Assembly: GCF_025629245.1 (NCBI RefSeq)
Contig: NZ_JANZXN010000003.1
Location: forward strand, 62,001-126,000
Length of the DNA stretch: 64,000 bases
DNA from: Natronobiforma cellulositropha
GTDB lineage: Archaea > Halobacteriota > Halobacteria > Halobacteriales > Natrialbaceae
Direction of reading: 5' to 3'
The notes under the pieces were generated by a model, which was not told where the DNA came from, did no database searches, and worked only from the letters and a program-made list of their open reading frames with translations. Each line of letters starts with the position of its first letter. Position 1 is the first letter of the stretch. The position numbers and the translations under genes were made by a program. Of the stretch, positions 22,791-32,009 are shown one piece after another.

Positions 22791-23761
22791 CACCCACGAC
22801 GAGCAGCGAAACCGAGATCGAGACGACCGAGACGAGTCTGACCCTCCGGCGAACCTTCGACGCCCCGCGTGGGCGGGTGTGGCGGGCGTTCACCGACGCC
22901 GACGCGATGGCTCAGTGGTACGGCGGTGAACTGATGGACGTCGAGATTCACGCGCTCGAGACCGAACCCGGCGGGTCGTTCTCGATCACCATGCGCGACG
23001 ACGAGACCTACGACATCGAGGGAGAGTTCCTCGAGGTGGTCGAACACGAGCGGGTCGTCCACACCTGGTACGTCGGCCAAGTTACAGTCGAACTCACCGA
23101 CGTGGCGGGAGGCACCGAAATCGAGCTGACCCACGACGGCCTCCCGGACCGCGAGACTACCGATATGCACGCCCAGGGATGGGGCGACGCGGTCGACTCG
23201 CTGGCGACGGTGCTGGCGTCCGACGAGCCGGTCACGACGGATACGAGCGACGCACCGGCAGCGGGCACGACCGAGGCCGCTGAATTCGACCCGAGCGCGT
23301 ACGACGTGACGATCACCCGGACTTTCGACGCGTCGCGCGAGGCGGTCTGGGCGGCCTGGACCGATCCCGAGCAGGTGGCCCAGTGGTGGGGTCCCGAGGG
23401 CTTCACCGTCCCCCACTGCGAACTGGACGTCAGACCCGGTGGCTCGTTCCACGTCGACATGGAGGCACCCGACGGCACCGTCTACCCCGACGCCGGCGAG
23501 GTTCTCGAGGTCGAGGCCCCGGAGCGTCTCGTCCTCGTGAGCCGGGCGTTCGAGGACGAGGAGGGAACCTACCAGCTCGAGACGCAGAGCACCGTCACCT
23601 TCGAGGCCGACGGCGAGCGGACCCAGCTCACGCTCGATGCCGAGGTGCTCACGGCGACGCCCGAGGTGGCCGTCCACCTCGAAGGCATGGAACTCGGCTG
23701 GACCGGAAGCTTCGAGAAGCTCGAAGCGTACCTCAGCGAGGCGGAAGTCGGTCGGGCGTGA
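22787..23761 (+). CDS. Double SRPBCC (AHSA1/START-like) domain protein
   Basis: 324 residues with two related domains. The first (about 18-145) has RTFDAPRGRVWRAFTDADAM and WYGGELM. The second (about 168-320) has RTFDASREAVWAAWTDPEQV and AQWWGPEGF; a Thr/Ala-rich linker joins them. SRPBCC domains form a deep hydrophobic pocket for lipids or other hydrophobic ligands. Translationally coupled to the ArsR gene through an ATGA overlap, a common pairing in bacteria and archaea. Ligand unknown. Confidence 0.92.
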   Translation: MTPTTSSETEIETTETSLTLRRTFDAPRGRVWRAFTDADAMAQWYGGELMDVEIHALETEPGGSFSITMRDDETYDIEGEFLEVVEHERVVHTWYVGQVTVELTDVAGGTEIELTHDGLPDRETTDMHAQGWGDAVDSLATVLASDEPVTTDTSDAPAAGTTEAAEFDPSAYDVTITRTFDASREAVWAAWTDPEQVAQWWGPEGFTVPHCELDVRPGGSFHVDMEAPDGTVYPDAGEVLEVEAPERLVLVSRAFEDEEGTYQLETQSTVTFEADGERTQLTLDAEVLTATPEVAVHLEGMELGWTGSFEKLEAYLSEAEVGRA

Positions 23762-24091
23762 GCCACGGGCCGCCACTCGAGTCCCGCGGGCACCCGTGCG
23801 TCGAGATTTCGGTCGAGGCTACGCTCGCGGAGTGAGACCAGGTCAACGCGCACTCGTCCTGAGCGAGGAACAGCGATTTGTGCCACGTCGAACGTCACCA
23901 GACTGGGTGAGCACGACGTCACGTTCGTGGTCACCGAGTGCCTGCTCCAGGACGAGGCGATTCAGAAGACCGGGGCGGCCCGGTTGCGCAAGACATCGTT
24001 CTCACAGGTGTATCGGATACAGTCCGCACAACGACTCCCCAAGGGAACGAGGCACCAGCCTCTCCGTTCCTGAGTGGTTACCGGGGAGCAC
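23762..24091. other. Gene-free stretch, possible decayed coding sequence
   Basis: About 330 bases between convergent genes. One plus-strand frame (about 23886-24040) reads like ordinary haloarchaeal protein (TRLGEHDVTFVVTECLLQDE) but has no good start and is broken upstream, where another frame reads ALVLSEEQRFVP. This looks like the remains of a gene, but no family could be named. Confidence 0.35.
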
Positions 24092-24547
24092 TCATAGTGA
24101 CGTGCTCCCGAGTGGCCGCAATTTATCCGCCGGTATCCATCCCGAGACGGCTCCTTGATTGGTTGCGTGGAACACGACGTGGAACTGATCATACTCCCGA
24201 CAGTATTCGATAGCCGGACCATACGCAGACCTCGGAACCCTTACGAAGTCACAGTGGTCGATAGTTGGCCCTGTATGGCCGATCCCTAACGCAGTCGGAG
24301 GTGGGCAACACTCATCTGTGAGTACGACGGTATCATCTTCGTCCAATATTTCGGTATTACTCACCCACCGAACCGGCGTAACCCAATCTCCGGTGGAGAT
24401 CTCCCCACATTCCGCATCAGGGTGGGTACAAGGGATCGCGTCTGCTGCGGCCGTTCCGCTAGCGAGAGTGACGCCGGAGATGGCAGCAGCGCCGCCACAA
24501 ATGGATTTGAGTACGTTTCGCCGTGTTGTATCATCACTTCCACCCAT
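24092..24547 (-). CDS. Tat-exported Cys-rich hypothetical protein
   Basis: 151 residues from ATG 24547. Tat motif TTRRNVLKSICGG and an Ala-rich core ending near TAAADA give a cleavable signal. The mature protein has Cys in PCTHPDAEC, DECCPPP, DHCDF and EYCREY, suggesting disulfides, and ends with a VSGWIPADKLRPLG segment resembling small SH3-like domains. Base composition is lower in GC than that of its neighbours. The TATA box at 24571-24579 is 28 nt upstream, supporting this start over the in-frame ATGs upstream. Family unknown. Confidence 0.75.
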   Translation of the reverse strand: MGGSDDTTRRNVLKSICGGAAAISGVTLASGTAAADAIPCTHPDAECGEISTGDWVTPVRWVSNTEILDEDDTVVLTDECCPPPTALGIGHTGPTIDHCDFVRVPRSAYGPAIEYCREYDQFHVVFHATNQGAVSGWIPADKLRPLGSTSL

Positions 24548-24570
24548 ATCCAATGGCAACATTCCCATCA

Positions 24571-24579
24571 CATATAAAG
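24571..24579 (-). promoter_or_regulatory. TATA box of the Cys-rich secreted protein
   Basis: The coding strand reads CTTTATATG, a strong archaeal TATA box, with its centre about 28 nt before the ATG at 24547. That indicates a leaderless transcript. Confidence 0.65.
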
Positions 24580-24899
24580 ACACTGGGCAATGTTCGTATA
24601 CGACACAATCGCCTTGACGAACGTCCCAACGATACTGGCGACTGGCCCGCGACCTACACCGAGCAAACCGGCAAAGTGAAATCGGGAGTTCAGGAACAAA
24701 CGAAGGGGATTTCGAACTCGTCGAGCCGACAGCACAGCAACAATATGGGGGCGACGATGCGGGTCATCGCTACGAGCGTCGACGGGTTCATCGCGACCGT
24801 CGACGCGCTCGAGTTCGGCGCCGAATCCGATCGAGAACGTGAGCGGCCGGTTTCCGGCGAACGCAATCGCTATCTCCGCACGAGCGAATCGAGCGGACG
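24580..24899. other. Gene-free stretch of lower GC content
   Basis: About 320 bases between divergent genes. A plus-strand frame from about 24745 (MGATMRVIATSVDGFIATVD) is open into the next gene in another frame but has no family features. No transposase relics, repeats or RNA signatures were recognised. Confidence 0.4.
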
Positions 24900-25373
24900 A
24901 TGCCGTTCGGTCCACCCACCCATCCCTACGATACAATCCGCTACTACGAGACCGACCTGTTCACGGAGACCGTCCGGGACTGCGCGCTCCAGATCAGCGA
25001 GCACGGACAGCAAGGTACGCAGCACATCGCGTACACCGAATTACAGGCCCTCGAGGACGACCCGACGGCGGAGACCCGAGTCGAAGCCACCCTCGAGGCG
25101 CTGTGTCGGGAGATCGATCTCGCGGCTGACCGGTCGGCGGACAGCCCCCTCGAGGCGGTTCTCGCGGGCGACGAGTCGCTGTACGACGAGTCAATCCGGG
25201 ACCTCATCAGGAAGCGCTACGACGAGATCGACCCGGACGATATTTACCACCGGTACAATCGAAACGTTCTCGAGCGGGTGCTCTGGACCGCCGGCTGGGA
25301 ACCCGACGACTACGCGGCACTCGAGAACGAACTCCGCGAGTGTCACGAGCGATTCGAATTCTGGGAGGAGTGA
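24900..25373 (+). CDS. Hypothetical acidic protein (157 aa)
   Basis: ATG 24900 (MPFGPPTHPYDTIRYYETDL). The protein is soluble, acidic and predicted mainly helical: TETVRDCALQISEHGQQGTQ, EATLEALCREIDLAADRS, DLIRKRYDEIDPDDIYHRYN, VLERVLWTAGWEPDDYAAL. Codon use is normal for the replicon, unlike the gap upstream. It lies inside the segment bounded by cupredoxin sequences. No family recognised. Confidence 0.7.
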   Translation: MPFGPPTHPYDTIRYYETDLFTETVRDCALQISEHGQQGTQHIAYTELQALEDDPTAETRVEATLEALCREIDLAADRSADSPLEAVLAGDESLYDESIRDLIRKRYDEIDPDDIYHRYNRNVLERVLWTAGWEPDDYAALENELRECHERFEFWEE

Positions 25374-25466
25374 ACGCCCGTTCTCGAGCCTCGTGCGACC
25401 AGATCCACGCCCACGTCCGACGGTCCACGGGGTCAGCGCCCGCGATCGGGCGATAACGGCGCCCGG

Positions 25467-26132
25467 TCAGTCGGTCGCCTCGGCATCGTCGGTCCCATCG
25501 GCTCGGATGTCGATCTCACCGACCATCTCGTCGGGGTGGTTCCCACAGACGTAGGTCTCCATCTCGACGGTCGCGAGGAACTCGAGTGTCACCGTCTCGC
25601 CGTCCTCGTCGACGTAGTCGCTCGCCTCGAGCTGTTCGTCCTCGCCGTCGCGGATCTCGAAGTTGTGGTCGAGACCGTCTTCGTTCTGCCAGACGACCTC
25701 GTACTCACGTCCGGCGTACAGCTCGAGCGTCGGGTTCTCCTCCTCGCGGATCACCGTCGGGGAGACGCCGTTCCAGGCCGAGCGGAACGCCTCGAAGACG
25801 ATCTGGTCGGTCTCGGCCCACTCGTCGTCCGCGTCGACGTCGTCCGCGTCGATGGGATCGGTTTCGGTCTCCTCGCCGTTTTCGTCGGCGTCCTCGTCGG
25901 CCGCTTCCTCCGGTATTTCTTCGGTGTCGGGACCGTCGGTCTCGTCTGCCTCCTCCTCAGCGTCCTGCGTGGCCGCCGGGTCCTGGCCCTCCTCCTCCGG
26001 GTCTTCGACGCCGTCCGGCCCGCCCTCACCGGGTTCCCCACAGCCGGCGAGGGCGAGACTCGAGGCGCTCGCGACGACGAGACCGAGCATCGAACGCCGG
26101 TCGAGTCCGCTATCGAAAGTATCGTCGCTCAT
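25467..26132 (-). CDS. Halocyanin/plastocyanin-like cupredoxin lipoprotein
   Basis: 221 residues. Tat/lipobox signal (LDRRSMLGLVVASASSLALAGC), then about 70 residues of Glu/Asp-rich linker, then one cupredoxin domain. Type-1 copper ligands are visible as His in LDHNFEIRDG and the C-terminal loop YVCGNHPDEMVG (Cys, His, Met). It is likely a membrane-attached electron carrier outside the cell. Its 3' third is duplicated as a fragment at 22262-22412. Confidence 0.9.
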   Translation of the reverse strand: MSDDTFDSGLDRRSMLGLVVASASSLALAGCGEPGEGGPDGVEDPEEEGQDPAATQDAEEEADETDGPDTEEIPEEAADEDADENGEETETDPIDADDVDADDEWAETDQIVFEAFRSAWNGVSPTVIREEENPTLELYAGREYEVVWQNEDGLDHNFEIRDGEDEQLEASDYVDEDGETVTLEFLATVEMETYVCGNHPDEMVGEIDIRADGTDDAEATD

Positions 26133-26228
26133 ACTCGAGGTCGGCGACGGAGGCGAATAAGGGCGGGGCCGACACTCTCCGGTCGGGAGCCGACGGCGGG
26201 CGTGTCTGGCCCGCGCACGAGCGCTCGC

Positions 26229-26465
26229 TCAGCTTCCAGGGCTGTCGGGGTCGACGTCGCTCTCGTCTTCGTCCTCACCGGGTGCGCGCTCGTCGCCCGC
26301 GCCGTCGTCGTCGGCTTCACCCTCGCCTTCGGCACCGGCGTCGTGCTGGTCCGGGTCCGCCTCGTCGCCGGGACCACCACAGCCGGCGAGCGAGACGGCC
26401 AGAGCGCCGCAGGCGAGCGCGAGGTACGACCGACGCGAACGGCGGCGGTCACGGCTGGGGATCAT
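26229..26465 (-). CDS. Small acidic Tat lipoprotein (78 aa)
   Basis: ATG 26465; a TATA-like CCTTTTTCG lies about 25-30 nt upstream. The signal is RDRRRSRRSYLALACGALAV with lipobox LAGC at about residue 29. The mature part is only about 50 residues and almost all Asp, Glu, Gly and Ala (GEADDDGAGDERAPGEDEDE). There is no domain, so it may be a spacer-type lipoprotein or the remains of a cupredoxin lipoprotein that lost its domain. It sits between two cupredoxin genes that have the same signal-plus-acidic-linker layout. Confidence 0.65.
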   Translation of the reverse strand: MIPSRDRRRSRRSYLALACGALAVSLAGCGGPGDEADPDQHDAGAEGEGEADDDGAGDERAPGEDEDESDVDPDSPGS

Positions 26466-26547
26466 AGTGGCCACTCCCAGTTCGAGCGCGAAAAAGGGAC
26501 GGCCGTCGTGTTCGTGGTGTCCGCTCGAGTCCGCTACGGAACCCGGC

Positions 26548-27003
26548 TCACTCGGTGAAGACGTCGATCGCACCGACCATCGATCCGGGGTGGGGCGCGC
26601 AGACGTAGGTGTCCATCTCCTCGGTCGCCTCGAACGTGACCGAGGTCGTCTCACCCTCGTCGTTGACGTAGTCGGTCTCTTCGAGGATGGTGCCGCTCCC
26701 GTCGCGAATCTCGAGGTTGTGCGCCTGTCCGTCGACGTTCTCCCAGGTGAGTTCGTAGGTCCGCCCGGCGACGAGCCCGAGCGTCGGGTTCGACTCGTCC
26801 TCGATGGCCGCCGGTGAGACACCGACCCAGTGCTGGCGCGAGCCCTCGAGAACGATGGTGTCCACGTCGTCCCACTCGTCGGGGTCGACCGTGTCGCCGC
26901 TCGAGCCGTTTCCGTCGCTCGTACAGCCAGCGAGCGCCGTGACCGTCGCGCCCGTCGCGAGCGCGAGCATGGTTCGTCGCGAGAGTGGTCCGTCTCGTCT
27001 CAT
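26548..27003 (-). CDS. Cupredoxin lipoprotein, plastocyanin-like
   Basis: 151 residues from ATG 27003. Tat motif LSRRTMLALATGA and lipobox ALAGC. Short linker, then a cupredoxin domain: EWDDVDTIVLEGSRQHWVGV, the copper His in GQAHNLEIRDG, and the loop YVCAPHPGSMVGAIDV with Cys, His and Met ligands. Shorter than the paralog at 25467 because the acidic linker is nearly absent. Probable extracellular copper electron carrier. TATA-like GCTTTTG lies about 25 nt upstream. Confidence 0.9.
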   Translation of the reverse strand: MRRDGPLSRRTMLALATGATVTALAGCTSDGNGSSGDTVDPDEWDDVDTIVLEGSRQHWVGVSPAAIEDESNPTLGLVAGRTYELTWENVDGQAHNLEIRDGSGTILEETDYVNDEGETTSVTFEATEEMDTYVCAPHPGSMVGAIDVFTE

Positions 27004-27088
27004 CGCCCGAGCGTTCGACTCGATGGCACAAAAGCAAGCCGTCTTCGCCGCCCCGAGAACTGTGTGAACACGGGGCACGCGGCTCCGC

Positions 27089-28357
27089 TCAGTCGTCGTC
27101 GCTGACGCCGTACTGTCGGGTCGTCTCGAGCGAGAGTCTGAGGAACGCCGGGAGCGCGAGCAGCGCGATGGCGATCTCGAGACCGCCGACGGCGAGGAAG
27201 GCGACCTCGTAGCCGTAGGTGCTCGCGACGGAGCCGCCGACGAGAAAGCCCGCGAGGAAGCCGACGCTTCCGGCGAGGTTGAAGCCGGCCATCGCCGCAC
27301 CACGGCCGCCGTCGTCGACGAGGTCGGTCACGAGCGCCATCGTCGCGGGTGAGATGAGCGCGCCGAGGACGCCGACGAGTACCATCGCGAGCGCGGCGGT
27401 GGCGACGGTCGGAGCGACGCTCACCCCGAGGATGCCGACGCCGTAGAGTACCGAGCCGAGGACGATGGGTATCGTGCGCCCGACCCGGTCAGAGAGGATA
27501 CCGAGGGGGTACTGGAGGACGGCGAACGGCGCGAAGAAACACGCGAGTAAGAGCCCCGTCTCCGCGGGACCGAGCGCGAACGTCTCCTGGAAGTAGAGCG
27601 TACCGACGAGGGCGAAAAAGCCCGCCGTCATCCGGTCGATCAGGCCGAAGGCGAACGGAATCGTCAGCGCCGGCGTCCGCCGGACGCGCTCGAGCACCGC
27701 CCGTGCGGTGCGGCGCTCGCGCGGGGCGCGGTCGGGGACGACGGCCACGAGCGCGCCGACGCAGAGGAGCAGGCCGCCGGCGACGACCAGCGGTGCGAGC
27801 GGGTCGAGCGCCGTCAGCTGGCCGCCGGCCGGCGCGCCGAGGGCCGCCCCGAGACCGATGGCGATGCCCGCCGCGCCCATGTTCTTGCCGTGGCCGCCTT
27901 CGAGGTCCATCAGCATCGTCATCGTCAGCGAGAACGCGCCGATGGTCATCGCCCCCTGAAACACCCGCAACAGGAGGACGGTCTCGAAGGGGACGCCGTC
28001 CCCGCCGAGTGAGGGAGCCGCCGCCAGCGCGAGGTAGCCGAGCGCACCGGCGAACGCACCCGCGACGATAAACGGCGTGCGTCTGCCGGTGGCGTCGCTC
28101 ACCACGCCCCAGACGCCGACGAAGGCGACGTAGGCGGCGAACTCGGCGACGAGAAACCACATACTCGCCTCGAGCGGCGTCGCGGCGAACGGCGAGGCGT
28201 CGGGGTCGCCACCGAGGGCGGCGACGAGCTGGGAGACGCCGGGGTAGAGCAACAGCTGTGAGAAGAGCACGACGAAGACGACGGCGGCGAGGACGAGTCG
28301 GGAGCGGCCGACCGAGACCGGCGCCCGCCCGACGAGCGCGCGCTCACTCGAGTACAC
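27089..28357 (-). CDS. Major facilitator superfamily transporter
   Basis: 422 residues from GTG 28357; the upstream frame is Pro/Arg-rich and unlikely to be translated. About 12 TM helices. The loop after TM2 has GVVSDATGRRTPFIVAG and the equivalent in the second half is GILSDRVGRTIPIVLG, the MFS signature in both six-helix halves. The central loop (PDRAPRERRTARAVLERVRR) is basic. Looks like a drug or small-solute exporter; the substrate is unknown. Divergent from metY by about 140 bp. Confidence 0.92.
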   Translation of the reverse strand: MYSSERALVGRAPVSVGRSRLVLAAVVFVVLFSQLLLYPGVSQLVAALGGDPDASPFAATPLEASMWFLVAEFAAYVAFVGVWGVVSDATGRRTPFIVAGAFAGALGYLALAAAPSLGGDGVPFETVLLLRVFQGAMTIGAFSLTMTMLMDLEGGHGKNMGAAGIAIGLGAALGAPAGGQLTALDPLAPLVVAGGLLLCVGALVAVVPDRAPRERRTARAVLERVRRTPALTIPFAFGLIDRMTAGFFALVGTLYFQETFALGPAETGLLLACFFAPFAVLQYPLGILSDRVGRTIPIVLGSVLYGVGILGVSVAPTVATAALAMVLVGVLGALISPATMALVTDLVDDGGRGAAMAGFNLAGSVGFLAGFLVGGSVASTYGYEVAFLAVGGLEIAIALLALPAFLRLSLETTRQYGVSDDD

Positions 28358-28495
28358 GGGACGAGGTTGGTGCGCCGAGGGTATGAAAGCGTCCGTTCGT
28401 CGCGCGAGCGAGGGTGCGTGCGACCCACCCACACGGCCAGCCAATGTTGCCGTTACTGGCAGTCATATGCCCGCAGAGAAGTATGCGTACAAAAC

Positions 28496-29857
28496 ATGAG
28501 CGACGAGCGCGACGCCCCCGAGGACGGGGCGTACGGATTCGGAACGCGGAGCCTCCACGCCGGACAGACGCCCGACGCCGAGACCGGCGCGATGGTCCCG
28601 CCGATCTACCAGACGACCTCCTACCGGTTCGAGGACGCCGACGACGCCGCCGCGCGTTACGCCCTCGAGTCGGAGGGGTTCATCTACTCGCGGATCTCGA
28701 ACCCGACGGTCGAGGTGCTCGAGCAACGGCTGGCCTCGCTCGAGGGCGGGACCGGCGCGGTGGCGACGGCGAGCGGGATGGCGGCGCTCGACGCACTCGT
28801 CCTGGTGCTCGCGAAAGCCGGTGAGAACGTCGTCTGTTCGACCGACACCTACGGCGGGACGACGGCCTACTTCGCGAAGACCGCGAGCAGGAGGGAGATC
28901 GAGACGCGCTTCGTCCCGACGCTCGAGTACGACGCCTACGAGGAGGCGATCGACGAGGACACCGCGTTCGTCCACGTCGAGACGATCGGCAACCCCTCGC
29001 TGGTGACACCCGACTTCGAGCGCGTCGCCGACATCGCCCACGAGGCGGGCGTCCCGCTGGTGGTCGACAACACCTTCGCGACGCCGTACCTGTGTCGGCC
29101 GCTCGAGTGCGGCGCGGACGTCGTCTGGGAGTCGACGACGAAGTGGATCCACGGCTCCGGGACGACCATCGGCGGGGTGGTCGTCGACGGCGGCACCTTC
29201 CCGTGGGACGACCACGGCTACGAGGAGATTGCCGGGCCGAACCACGCCTACCACGACGTCGACTTTTCCGAGGACTTCGCCGACGCGCCGCTCGCCGCGG
29301 CCATCCGCTACCGCTCGCTGCGCAGCCTCGGCAACCAGCAGTCACCGTTCGACGCCTGGCAGACCCTCCAGGGTCTCGAGACGTTGGCGCTCAGAATGCG
29401 CCAGCACTGTGCGAACGCCGCCGCCGTCGCCGACTTCCTGGCGGGCCACCCCGACGTCGCCTGGGTCACCTACCCCGGACTCGCCGAGCACCCCACCCAC
29501 GAGAACGCCACGCGCTATCTCTCGGTCCCCCAGAACGAGACGACGGGTGCCTCGAGCGAGCGAGCGGGCGGCTACGGCGGCATGATCGCCTTCGGTCTCG
29601 AGGGCGGCTTCGAGGCCGGAAAGACGCTGTGTGAGGAGGTCGAGGTCGCCCAGTTCCTCGCGAACATCGGTGACGCGAAGACGCTCGTGATCCACCCTGC
29701 GAGCACCACCCACGGCCAGCTCACCCCCGACGAACAGGAGGAAGCGGGCGTGACGACCGATCTCGTGCGTCTCTCGGTGGGTATCGAGGAGACCGACGAC
29801 ATCGTCGCGGACCTCGAGCGAGCCATCGAGGTCGCGGCCGTCGGCGGCGACGACTGA
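28496..29857 (+). CDS. metY: O-acetylhomoserine aminocarboxypropyltransferase/cystathionine gamma-synthase family
   Basis: 453 residues from ATG 28496. Cys/Met-metabolism PLP enzyme: FGTRSLHAGQTPD, PPIYQTTSYRFED, YSRISNPTVEVLEQRL, ESTTKWIHGSGTTIGGVVVD with the PLP Lys, and NIGDAKTLVIHPASTTHGQL near the C-terminus. The long insert with EDFADAPLAAAIRYRSL is typical of O-acetylhomoserine sulfhydrylases. It makes homocysteine from O-acetylhomoserine and sulfide, and the acetyl ester would come from MetX encoded 2.5 kb downstream. Confidence 0.9.
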   Translation: MSDERDAPEDGAYGFGTRSLHAGQTPDAETGAMVPPIYQTTSYRFEDADDAAARYALESEGFIYSRISNPTVEVLEQRLASLEGGTGAVATASGMAALDALVLVLAKAGENVVCSTDTYGGTTAYFAKTASRREIETRFVPTLEYDAYEEAIDEDTAFVHVETIGNPSLVTPDFERVADIAHEAGVPLVVDNTFATPYLCRPLECGADVVWESTTKWIHGSGTTIGGVVVDGGTFPWDDHGYEEIAGPNHAYHDVDFSEDFADAPLAAAIRYRSLRSLGNQQSPFDAWQTLQGLETLALRMRQHCANAAAVADFLAGHPDVAWVTYPGLAEHPTHENATRYLSVPQNETTGASSERAGGYGGMIAFGLEGGFEAGKTLCEEVEVAQFLANIGDAKTLVIHPASTTHGQLTPDEQEEAGVTTDLVRLSVGIEETDDIVADLERAIEVAAVGGDD

Positions 29858-29915
29858 CCCGACGGCTGCCCGCCCGAGGCGAAACCCGAACGCACCCGAA
29901 CGGAACGGCCCGCAG

Positions 29916-31997
29916 CTACTCGATTTTGAGGAACTGGGCGTCGTACTCCGGTTCGCCCTCGCGCGGGTAGATGACGATGAACGAGTGTGGCGGCAACTCG
30001 AGCAGTCGCTGTGGGAGGTCGGCGAGGTGGTCGGACCAGCCGATACTCCCTTCCCGTGGTGAGACCGTCAGGACGAGGTCGTCGGGGTCGGCACGCTCCT
30101 CGAGTCGCGGCAGGAGGTCGCCCCACTGCGAGACCTCCTCGAAGGTCTCGTCGACGTCGGGTTCGACGAGTTTGAAGAGGTTCTCGTACTGGGTCGTCCG
30201 GCCGTCGACGACGAGGACGCACAGCTCGGCACCGAGTTTGTCGGTCAGGCGCTTGATGATGTGGACGCTCTCGTAGAAGCCCTCGTGGTGGTCGACGCCG
30301 TGGGGGAGGACGACGAAGATGCGTTTGGTGGTGTTGACCGGGTGGCCGAGCCGGGAGACGAGCACCGGGAGCGTCGTCCGGTTGAGCACGCGGTCGATGA
30401 TGTCGCCGAAGATCCGGCGGGTGAACGTGGCGTTGGCGTCCCACCCCATCACGATCATGTCCGCGCGCGTCTCGACGCTGCCGCGGACGATTCCCGACGC
30501 GATGTTGTGGTTCAGGCGCGTCTCGGTGACGATCGGTACCTCGGCGGCCCCGCCGAACTCGGCGGCGCGCGCCAGGTCAGCCTCGACGGCGGCGATGGTC
30601 TCTTCGGTGTTCCTGTCCGCGTCGGGCTGGACGACCGTCATGAGGTGGATCGGCTCCTCGGCGAGTTCGTCTTTGAGGACGAAGCCCAGCTCGAGCAGCT
30701 GCCGTTGCCGGTCGGCGTCGGTCGAGAGTGGGAGGAGCAGGCGCGGGTCGTCGACGCCGCCCTCGCCGGGTTCGACGGCCGTCTCGAGGGCGATTCGGCG
30801 GCCGTAGCGCTGGGTGAGCGCGGGGCTGATGACGGCGGCGACGAGCATCATGAGGACGACGGCGTTGAGGATCTCTTCGCCGAAGAGACCCTGGTCGAAG
30901 CCGATGAGGGTGATCGCGAGCGCCGCGGCGGCCTGGCCGACCGAGAGCCCGAAGATGACGCCGCGCTCGTCGGGGGTGTAGCCCTGGACGAAGGCGACGA
31001 GCCAGGCGGCGACGAACTTCATGACGACCATGACGCCGATGATCAGCGCCGCCGTCTGGATCGTTCCCAGGCCGTCGAGGATGACGCTCGGGTTGACCTG
31101 CATTCCGACGTAGAGCAGGAAGAAGGGGATGAAGAAGGCGTTGCCGAGGAACTCGATGCGGTTCATCAGCGTCCCGCCGCGCGGGATCTGGCGGTTGAGC
31201 GCGATCCCCGCGACGAACGCGCCGAGAATCGCGTCGAGGCTCTCGAGCGGACCGATCAGGCCGAGGCTCTCGGCGAGGCTCGCGGCGGCGAAGAAGACGA
31301 CGGCGACGAAGAGGAACTCGTAGTAGCTCTCCTCGCTGAAGCTCTGGAAGAACCACTGGGCGATCGGCGGGATGACGAACCAGATCAGCCCGAAGAGGAT
31401 GGCGAGCGAGACGAGCACCGAGGCGACCAGTCCGACCGAGAGACCGCCGCCGACGGCGGCACCGAGGGCGATGGCGAGGACGACGAGCGCCAGCGTGTCG
31501 GTGAAAAGGATACCGCCGAAGACCGCCGAAATCGCCCGGTTCTTGGTGATGTCGAGCTGGTTCACGGTCGGGTAGGCGATCAGCGTGTGTGAGGAGAAGA
31601 CCGCCGCCAGGAGTAACGACGCCCAGATGTCGAGGCCGAGCAGCCAGTGGCCCGCGGCGGTGCCGACGGTGAACGGCAGCAAGAACGAGGTGAGTCCGAA
31701 CAGCGCGGCGTGCTGGGGCTCTTTGACGAAGCTCCGTAAGTCGAGTTCGAGCCCGACGGTGAACAGCAGGTAGACGAGACCGACGGTGCCGAGCAGTTCG
31801 ATCGCCGACGACTCCTCGATCAGACCCAGCCCGAACGGGCCGATGAACGTTCCGAAGAGGACGATGCCGACGATCCCTGGGAGACCGGCGCGTTTGATCA
31901 CCAGCGGGGCGACCAGAAAGCCCGCGAGCGCGAGGGTGAAGACGAGAACCGGCTCCTCGAGCGGGAAGAGAGAGAGTGTTGTCAGGAGAGAGAACAT
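29916..31997 (-). CDS. CPA2-type cation:proton antiporter with C-terminal universal-stress domains
   Basis: 693 residues from ATG 31997; a TTG four codons earlier also fits. About 12 TM helices in the first 400 residues (GLPGIVGIVLFGTFIGPFGL, DAILGAFVAGIALNRQIPRG, GLSVGQAAAALAITLIG) are typical of Na+(K+)/H+ exchangers of the CPA2 class. The remaining 290 residues are cytosolic, with two UspA-like halves (HLMTVVQPDADRNTEETIAA, ADMIVMGWDANATFTRRIFG, RIFVVLPHGVDHHEGFYESV). These probably regulate transport through nucleotide binding. Encoded between metY and metX on the opposite strand. Confidence 0.92.
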   Translation of the reverse strand: MFSLLTTLSLFPLEEPVLVFTLALAGFLVAPLVIKRAGLPGIVGIVLFGTFIGPFGLGLIEESSAIELLGTVGLVYLLFTVGLELDLRSFVKEPQHAALFGLTSFLLPFTVGTAAGHWLLGLDIWASLLLAAVFSSHTLIAYPTVNQLDITKNRAISAVFGGILFTDTLALVVLAIALGAAVGGGLSVGLVASVLVSLAILFGLIWFVIPPIAQWFFQSFSEESYYEFLFVAVVFFAAASLAESLGLIGPLESLDAILGAFVAGIALNRQIPRGGTLMNRIEFLGNAFFIPFFLLYVGMQVNPSVILDGLGTIQTAALIIGVMVVMKFVAAWLVAFVQGYTPDERGVIFGLSVGQAAAALAITLIGFDQGLFGEEILNAVVLMMLVAAVISPALTQRYGRRIALETAVEPGEGGVDDPRLLLPLSTDADRQRQLLELGFVLKDELAEEPIHLMTVVQPDADRNTEETIAAVEADLARAAEFGGAAEVPIVTETRLNHNIASGIVRGSVETRADMIVMGWDANATFTRRIFGDIIDRVLNRTTLPVLVSRLGHPVNTTKRIFVVLPHGVDHHEGFYESVHIIKRLTDKLGAELCVLVVDGRTTQYENLFKLVEPDVDETFEEVSQWGDLLPRLEERADPDDLVLTVSPREGSIGWSDHLADLPQRLLELPPHSFIVIYPREGEPEYDAQFLKIE

Positions 31998-32009
31998 CGA
32001 GATCGTCAA

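Noticed and set aside
24523-25554. 343-codon plus-strand frame across the hypothetical gene at 24900
   Set aside because: Ser/Arg-rich composition and lack of a start signal; the overlapping 157-residue frame has normal acidic haloarchaeal composition.
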